Positions 51,642 to 64,000 of a DNA stretch of 64,000 bases are shown here, one piece after another. The notes under the pieces were generated by a model. It had not been told where the DNA came from, searched no databases, and was given only the letters and a program-made list of their open reading frames with translations. Origin of the DNA: Litomosoides sigmodontis (Eukaryota; Nematoda; Chromadorea; Rhabditida; Onchocercidae). The number at the start of each line of letters is the position of its first letter. The first letter of the stretch is position 1. The stretch covers positions 7,346,001-7,410,000 of the forward strand of contig OY718805.1 in NCBI GenBank assembly GCA_963070105.1. The letters run 5' to 3'. The translations under genes and the position numbers were made by a program.

Positions 51642-52999
51642 TGAAAAACATCGTTTAGACGATTAATTCCAAAATCATTTCGAAACAAAACCTCCACCTT
51701 CAGCACTTCAAAACTACGTGCATTCAAAGTTTATTCCGCCTTGACTTCCACGTAGTTACATTCATTACTTCCGTACTTGCAAAACAATCTCAATTTCTTC
51801 GCTTTCAAAAAATCACAAGCAATGCACGCCAGGGCATACATAATTTCATGATATTATCCATTATAAATAATTGAGATCTCAATTTACGCAGGTAATAACT
51901 AGCATTTGTGAAAATTTCTGCAACTTATTGTCAATTAAAAAACAAGATTCAATTTAAATTCATTTTAATTGCACATGTAAAGCATCCATATTCAGTAATA
52001 AGAAAAAAGTATAAGTAAATGACGATCATAAATGATGAAAAGCACTTAATTCTTCCAGGAACCCGTCCTTGAAATATATCCTACCAGATAAAGTAGACAT
52101 CAACTTTCTCGAAAAACAAATAGTCCTTCCAAAATAATGCATTGATATTTCGCGATATTATGATCTTCACTATTATATACAAAAGTAATTTGCATTATAT
52201 GCAACAGTCACTCGTACCGCAACACTTGAAAATTCTAATACTGAGTTCCAAATATCTTCCCATTAATACATGGAACAGCTGTCCTCAGTAATAAAGCAGC
52301 AAGTTGTATCACAAATGTAAAGTTTGAAAAGTAATTACTCACTAAAAGAGGCAGTGGATTACGCCACAACATTGCGAGAAAAACTATCACATCAACCATT
52401 CTATGAACCTTCATTACTCACAGTCACAGTTACATTTGACTATTAAAGTATCGTATGGAAGAAACAAATCTTGAATGTACTATTCTTAATTCCCCACAAA
52501 TCAACGGGATGTGCCCAAACATGCAAACCGTTTTCATGTGTCATGAATTAAGGTTTTGAACTGATCACGTATGGAACAAATTATATACAATAAACTCCCG
52601 TGAGATAAGAAATCAAGGATACTCCTAAATCTATGCAACTTTTTTAGGGTACCAAAAATTCTAGGAAATCATGATAAATGACATTCCCATAATCACTAGA
52701 ATATTTCCCCTACGCTTTACAGAAAATTTGAGCTCATACTGAAGAATAAAAATGGTACGCAAAAAAGATTACAATGCATAAACTTGTTGGCAGAAATTTC
52801 TACCAAGAAGTTCAAAGAGTATGAACAAATAATCACAGTTTAAATTTTACAAAAAACATGAAATCTTAACATGAACAGACAAAGCACAGGATGTTTTGAT
52901 ATTTCTTTTAAATTTTAACAAATGCAATAACGAAAATAGAAACAAACAAGCAATAATGTATGGTACGTCCAACTGTTTTGAGAATTACATCTATGCGAT
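51642..52999. other. spacer between TRIP4 and kinesin-13
   Basis: About 1.36 kb on the same strand as both neighbours. No domain recognised. One short open exon-like stretch near 52350-52410 ends in a good donor. Confidence 0.5.
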
Positions 53000-58874
<5,875 letters not shown>

Positions 58875-58895
58875 TGTTGCTTTTCTCGAGTTTTT

Positions 58896-58898
58896 CTG
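58896..58898 (-). other. splice acceptor before kinesin-13
   Basis: TTTTTCAACTTTCAG on the minus strand ends at 58896, 21 bases before the ATG. A probable spliced-leader site. Confidence 0.6.
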
Positions 58899-60275
58899 AA
58901 AGTTGAAGATGAATGACTGAATTAGTAAAATTCAAGAACAAATAAAACGTTTAATGGAACATAATTCCAACAAGTGAAAGCGAAGAAGCAATATATCATT
59001 CGAGCAAGGAAATTTTAATTTAAATTCATTTAAGAAAATTTAACCGTGAACTTCAATTCTTTTGTTGAAGCTCTTCTTCAGTGAATACTGTCAGTTAAAC
59101 ATATACACAAGTTGTGTGAGTAAAAGGTTCATTAACACCCTTATAGATGGTTTATTATTTAGAGCCTCACCAAGACAAGGTCTGCAAAGATACTTATAAG
59201 GGTTGCATTCCTAGTTAGTTTCCTATAAAAAAATCAAAATCGATCAAAACAAAAACAGATAAACCTTTCTTGGTAAGGTTAAGCGACGACCCATTATCTC
59301 GAAAATCCGATATACCTGAAGTTCTCACGTATTACTGTTGATTCCTAGTGTTGTGAACTGATAATATATATGCTAATAGTAATTCAACTTCCTAGCCTTT
59401 CTCCACTTGTTATAAATACCATCTAAAATTTGCATCTATGATGACGAACAGCGAGCACAAAAAGTGTATGGTCAGAACTGGAGCTTTAGACAAGAACTCA
59501 CGACCATCATCGCACTATCATCCGACAGTACTATGCTAAGAAAAGTTAGAACTAGAACGAAGCAATAAATCTACAGTTCATCCACTTGACAGTCTCGCAC
59601 AAAAACACATTCTCTTTCACTAATATAAACAAATTGCTTGCTTGAATACATCACCTCTCGGGCCAAGGACAAATCCCGCGCAGTTACAATGTGTCATTTT
59701 GATAGGCTATTTCACTGAGACATATTAACGCTTGTGATCAAAAAGAAACGGAATGATGAAGATGGACGCCAACTCCATCACACGTAAACATATTTAGTGA
59801 CCTTGATGGAGAATGATAAACAGCGAATACTGACCAGCCTTAATTATCACTTAATACGTTCCAATCAAAAATGTTGAATTAAGAACCGATGAACAATTCT
59901 CTAAAGATTTACGCAGTCAATTCGTTTCTACCAATACAATCATTAAATGATTAAAATTCAGTTCGAAGAATTCGTATCGTTAATACTTTGGCAATCCTCA
60001 CATAACACCAGTCTAAACTCTAAAGCGATATCAGTAAATGAGATCACTCATCACCATACACTGAAGATCAGATTTCCAGTTAGTGGAAAGTAACATTGGG
60101 AAAATCATCAGAAGAACGTTTTTACTTGAGTTTGTTTCAGGGCTGATTTTTTATTTTTATAAAACAGAGAAATCGAAAAAAAAAATTAGTGATACTTTTT
60201 CGGAGTAGCACGCTAAGGAACCACTTTTTGTACAATTTTCGAATCTAATTTTTTTCGTTGACACCAAAAACCTTC

Positions 60276-60302
60276 GTGTGTGTGTGTGTGTTTGTGTGTG
60301 TG
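60276..60302. repeat. interrupted (GT)n tract
   Basis: About 13 GT units with one TT interruption. Confidence 0.8.
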
Positions 60303-61849
60303 CATTTGAAATTTAAACCCAGTCTTTAGCCTATAAGAGTATATGAATTCAAATGTCACAGCAAAGTGTCAAAAATGAACAGAATGCAAAGAAATAACAA
60401 ATGCCATATTTGATTTATCAAAAAATAACTTCCACAGCAAATTTGTACGGCCTTACTTTTTAAAGTTTATAAGGTTAAAGTTTATAGAGACATAAAAATG
60501 TTATAAAAATTAATTTAAGAAACGCACAATGTACCTAATTTGTATTCCTGGAAGAAGCTGAACTTTTCCCTTTCTTTACATAAATAAAATCGCATTGGAC
60601 TTCACGCACGACCGTGAAAATCTTAAAAAAAAACTTGCTGATAATCTTAAACGAATATTTGTTACTTCTAAAATATCTTTTGAACACCTACGCAAAGAGC
60701 TAATGATCAATCGATCAACAAGCAACTTCTGTAGTTGGTATCATAAAGTATGAGAGATCATCGATACACCACCCCTCCATCCCTTCCCTTCCCGGGGAAG
60801 TTTCACCAAAACACACCTGACACGTCTGAAACTGAAACGTCTGAAACGGATTAACCAGGTGGTATTACTTTTACTTCAAATGTTTACTCTGTTCCCGACA
60901 ACATCAACACAATGCCATGAACTTACCCTCCTATACCGCACCGCAACAACCTCTCGCGGCTAAAATCGAAATGAGCAGGAAGTGTCACGTCGTTTCATTT
61001 TCACGCAGCCCTTGTGAAACATCTTTGCGCGTCTCCTTGAATGTCGTCAGACGGTGGAAAACTTGGCTTTGTTTGCAGAGGGAACGATGAAAATTTTCTC
61101 TGAAATTTTCATTTTCAAATTTTTTTTTCAAATTTTCATATACTGATAGTATTGGATAAGAGTGAGGGAGAGAGAGGAAAAAGGAGTTTGACGTTATGCT
61201 CGAATACGTCTCATCCTGATAAGTTAGACATCAAACCATTAGAAGTGATTTGAATTTTGAATATCAGGTCAGTTCAGTGAATAAAGCAATCATATCACCA
61301 ATCATCCGTCGTAGTATGTCCACCCAACAAGTTGGTGGTATTTGTGGGTCAAATGGTCAGTTATGAAATCCTTCGTTTGGCATGCACTTTGTATATCTCT
61401 TCTTCATTTCAAATATATGAGAACTAATAACCTGTAATGGCAATTGGTACTAACTGATATGATAGTAACACTATGATAGCTTATTAACTGATACGATGAT
61501 GTTAGTTATATGTAAATGATAGAATTAGAAGTGATTTGAATTTTAAAAAATCAATTAGTCAATTGAATTGACGGAAATATTTATGAGGAATGAACAGATA
61601 TTTACGGAAAAAAAACAACAATTATTTAATTCATTCTTACTCAACTCTTCTTCTTCTTACTAACAGCTTCGAGTAAAAATTCAATGAAATTTACTTCATA
61701 TTAATTTAAATTGACAATTACTTTTGATTACTTATTATTTGTAGCCATAATGAGGAAACAATGTATTTAAAGTTTTGTAAACTGTTAATTTAGAACAAAT
61801 AATGTTAGCTATAACACATACAGTAGTAATTCGAAAAGGTCAGAGCTAG

Positions 61850-61853
<4 letters not shown>

Positions 61854-61899
<46 letters not shown>
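61854..61899. repeat. (TG)23 microsatellite
   Basis: Forty-six bases of pure TG followed by CGTGG. Confidence 0.9.
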
Positions 61900-61903
<4 letters not shown>

Positions 61904-61950
61904 GAAAAAAGGAAAAAAAGAACTGTATGAGTGTGAAACATTTCAGACGG

Positions 61951-61997
61951 TAAGTCTTAAGTCTTAAATCTTAAGACTTCAGACATTAAGTCTTAAG
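61951..61997. repeat. AAGTCTT repeat cluster with hairpin
   Basis: TAAGTCT recurs in tandem, then appears inverted and direct again. The core GTCTTAA-ATC-TTAAGAC forms a short perfect hairpin. Confidence 0.75.
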
Positions 61998-63423
61998 TTA
62001 ACTGTAACTCTCAGCTGAAGCATATGAATATCAACCATTCAGAACATTTGTAAGACAGCTGCTCCTCCTCACCCTTTTGAAAAAACTGATAATTCCCATC
62101 TGAGGCACAGCACAATTCATTCTTCAGCTTTAGCTTTCACTATAGCAATTGGAAAATGCTAGTGTCAATCTGTGGAAAAGCAAAGCGTTACGTGCGTGTG
62201 TGAACCTAGTAGAGGTAGACGTGTGTAGCAACCTTTCATCGATCCATAATTAGCTCTTCAAACTGAAAGAAAGCATAAAAAGTAACCTGCCAAAGTGTTT
62301 TACCTATCGGTGGTAATTTTGCAATATTTAGCATCTAAAAAATTTGAATCATATCCTCTAGTAATGTGATAAACCATATAGTGTGCATAGATCATAGATA
62401 TGAGGAGAGTTAGACAAAGGTGGTCATAATGGTCATAAAGTGGCAAACAACGATCAATCTTTTGATGAGAGAAGAAGGCATGTAAAGGATCGGTTTGAAA
62501 AGTGGAAAAAGAGATTTCGGACAACCTAAACTAAACGTACGTGAATGATGAATGCGTACGCATCGATGCATTTTTCAACGAACGCTAAAATATGAGAGGT
62601 TAATTTTGTGCGCGCACGCAGAATTTTTGTGGGAAAATGTAGTTAGTTGAAATTAGTTGGGTGAAAAAAAAAGTTGGCAACATGTTGTGGTTGTTTGCAG
62701 CAGTAGTTGCTGCTCATTAGTTTGCGTGGAAAAAATTTCATCCATTTTATTTTTCTGAACTGTTATTTTCGGTGTGATCATCAATAAACAATTACTTCTT
62801 CAAGTTTACAAACGGCTAATTGTTATTGTTGAATTGTATATGATCATGTCTGCAATACTTCTAGCACTGCTTTAAACAAATTAACGTTAAGTTATTAATT
62901 GAATCGATGATGACATCATTGCTTCATCATCAGCTTAATCGCCGCTAAAATGTTTTTCGTTGTCCAGTGAGAAGTGATATGCTTTGTTAGTTGATTTACC
63001 GATATAAATGATATGGAAATTAACAAATATTAATTTCCTTACTTACGTGCACAGTAACGAATGATTGATTTCACAAGTAAAATCAATTGAATAGAAAGTA
63101 ATGTTTGATACGCTGAAATCGACTACGTCGGCATTTCTTCCCACAAAAATATTGCAGTTCTATTAAACTGTCTAATCATTCGCAGCCAGGCAGATTCAGA
63201 AGGAAGATTTTTTTGCTTTACCTTTACTTAGTGAATTATTATTATTATTGCCATCGTTTTGCACAACTACATTTTGAGCAACAATTTTTTTAACCCAAAT
63301 CATTTCGATGTAAACGAATGCATAAATAATAGTTTAAAGTTGAATAGCACCAATCACTAAAGCATGAATAGCACGAATTTAATAGTTTTGATATTTAGAA
63401 CTTCTTCAAGCACGACGACTACC

Positions 63424-64000
63424 TTATTCGTCAACATCAACTGCAACATTTTCTGTTGAACAAATTAAATTCAATTTTAGTAAAAGATAAAATACCAGCG
63501 AAACAAGAACAACAAATGCTATGGAAAGTAAGTAAGCAACAAAGGTTGGTTGTAGCCGGAAGCAACACTCGGTACCCGTCTCCCCGCAACAGGAATAATA
63601 ATGAAGTGCTGAACCCATCGGACATTGAACATACCTAAATTCAAATTGAATACATTCTTCGCTTCTAAATTTCGGCACAAAATTCTACCAACAATGGAAA
63701 GTTATGCTCGTTAACTTAAACTCGAAAGTTACATTCATTAATCTTAAACATTTTCACTCTTTTCAAGTGTAATAAAAGAAGACAAATTTCCATTGAAAAA
63801 AAGTGGAAATTATTAAAATTAAACATTGCTTGTTTACATTGCAATAGAGAATCAGAAAATTTGAAGAAATTAACTGCAATGACTAAATCGTAGAGGGAAG
63901 GAAAATTGTCACCTCGTTATAGTTCGATTACGACACCACTGTCCATAGTGCTTATTTGACCATGTAGTTGGCTTAGGATAATTTTCTTGAACGTAATCGA
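63424..64000 (-). CDS. cysteine-rich single-pass membrane protein, 3' part only
   Basis: Two minus-strand exons are visible: 63913 to beyond 64000 and 63424-63634, joined in phase 2; the 5' part lies outside the window. The visible product is 98 residues. The outer part has HYGQWCRNRT, YVQCPMGSALHYYSCCGETG and TECCFRLQP, that is an array with a CCG and a CCF pair. A 21-22 residue hydrophobic helix (about AYLLSIAFVVLVSLVFYLLL) follows, then a short tail LNLICSTENVAVDVDE. This pattern (paired cysteines right before a membrane helix) resembles nematode CX-module and Shisa-like proteins, but I cannot name a specific family member. The acidic tail is probably cytoplasmic. Splice sites (GTGACA donor, GAATTTAG acceptor) and the open frame are good. 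Confidence 0.7.

Larger units (their letters stand above)
58899..63423. other. gene-free region with simple repeats
   Basis: About 4.5 kb holding the presumed kinesin-13 promoter and the 3' flank of the membrane-protein gene. Contents seen are GT tracts at 60276-60302 and 61854-61899 and an AAGTCTT repeat cluster at 61951-61997. GC rises around 60760-61060. No gene is supported. Confidence 0.55.

Noticed and set aside
52350..52410. Possible upstream TRIP4 exon (MVDVIVFLAMLW) with a GTGAGT donor
   Set aside because: Phase fits, but it resembles a membrane segment and not the TRIP4 N terminus; too weak to add.

Overview
The window looks like nuclear DNA of a parasitic nematode, most likely a filarial or related spirurid. 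It is strongly AT-rich. Genes are cut into many small exons by AT-rich introns ending in TTTCAG-like acceptors. Most reconstructed genes have an acceptor-like site 4 to 47 bases before the start codon (76 in the bHLH gene), as expected for spliced-leader trans-splicing. One gene encodes a two-domain pepsin-inhibitor-3 protein very close to the filarial 33 kDa antigens (Ov33/Bm33/Dit33 type). Exons were joined by hand from splice sites, frame and family resemblance; exon lengths and phases agree across each gene unless stated.

Left part (1-19.9 kb): the first exons of an unrecognised secreted acidic protein on the plus strand (243-630), then about 18 kb of sparse DNA with one small gene in the middle, an achaete-scute type bHLH factor (minus, 10319-11097). 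Next come the aspin gene (minus, 19986-21318, start codon not found), a repeat-rich gap, and a BRAP2-type RING ubiquitin ligase (minus, 27190-30884).

Middle (34.6-45.7 kb): a complete ADP/ATP translocase on the plus strand (34696-37714). It converges on a minus-strand gene for a histidine-phosphatase-fold protein (38204-40581) whose catalytic residues are replaced, so it is probably a pseudoenzyme. Then follows a mitochondrial carrier homologue of the MTCH family (minus, 42747-45704).

Right part (47.6-64 kb): a TRIP4/ASC-1 type coactivator (minus, 47592-51617), a kinesin-13 microtubule depolymerase of the KLP-7/KIF2 type (minus, 53000-58874), 4.5 kb without genes, and the 3' end of a cysteine-rich single-pass membrane protein running off the window (minus, 63424 to beyond 64000).

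The four minus-strand genes from 38 to 59 kb follow each other at 1.4-2.2 kb spacing, each with an acceptor just before its start; an operon with long spacers is possible but unproven. The points most worth a second look are the phosphatase pseudoenzyme, a one-base frame break in the kinesin switch II exon, a GC-AG intron in the same gene, a near-perfect 25-bp hairpin at 26.9 kb, and the isolated neural bHLH gene. I saw no rRNA, tRNA, CRISPR array, complete transposon or viral insertion.
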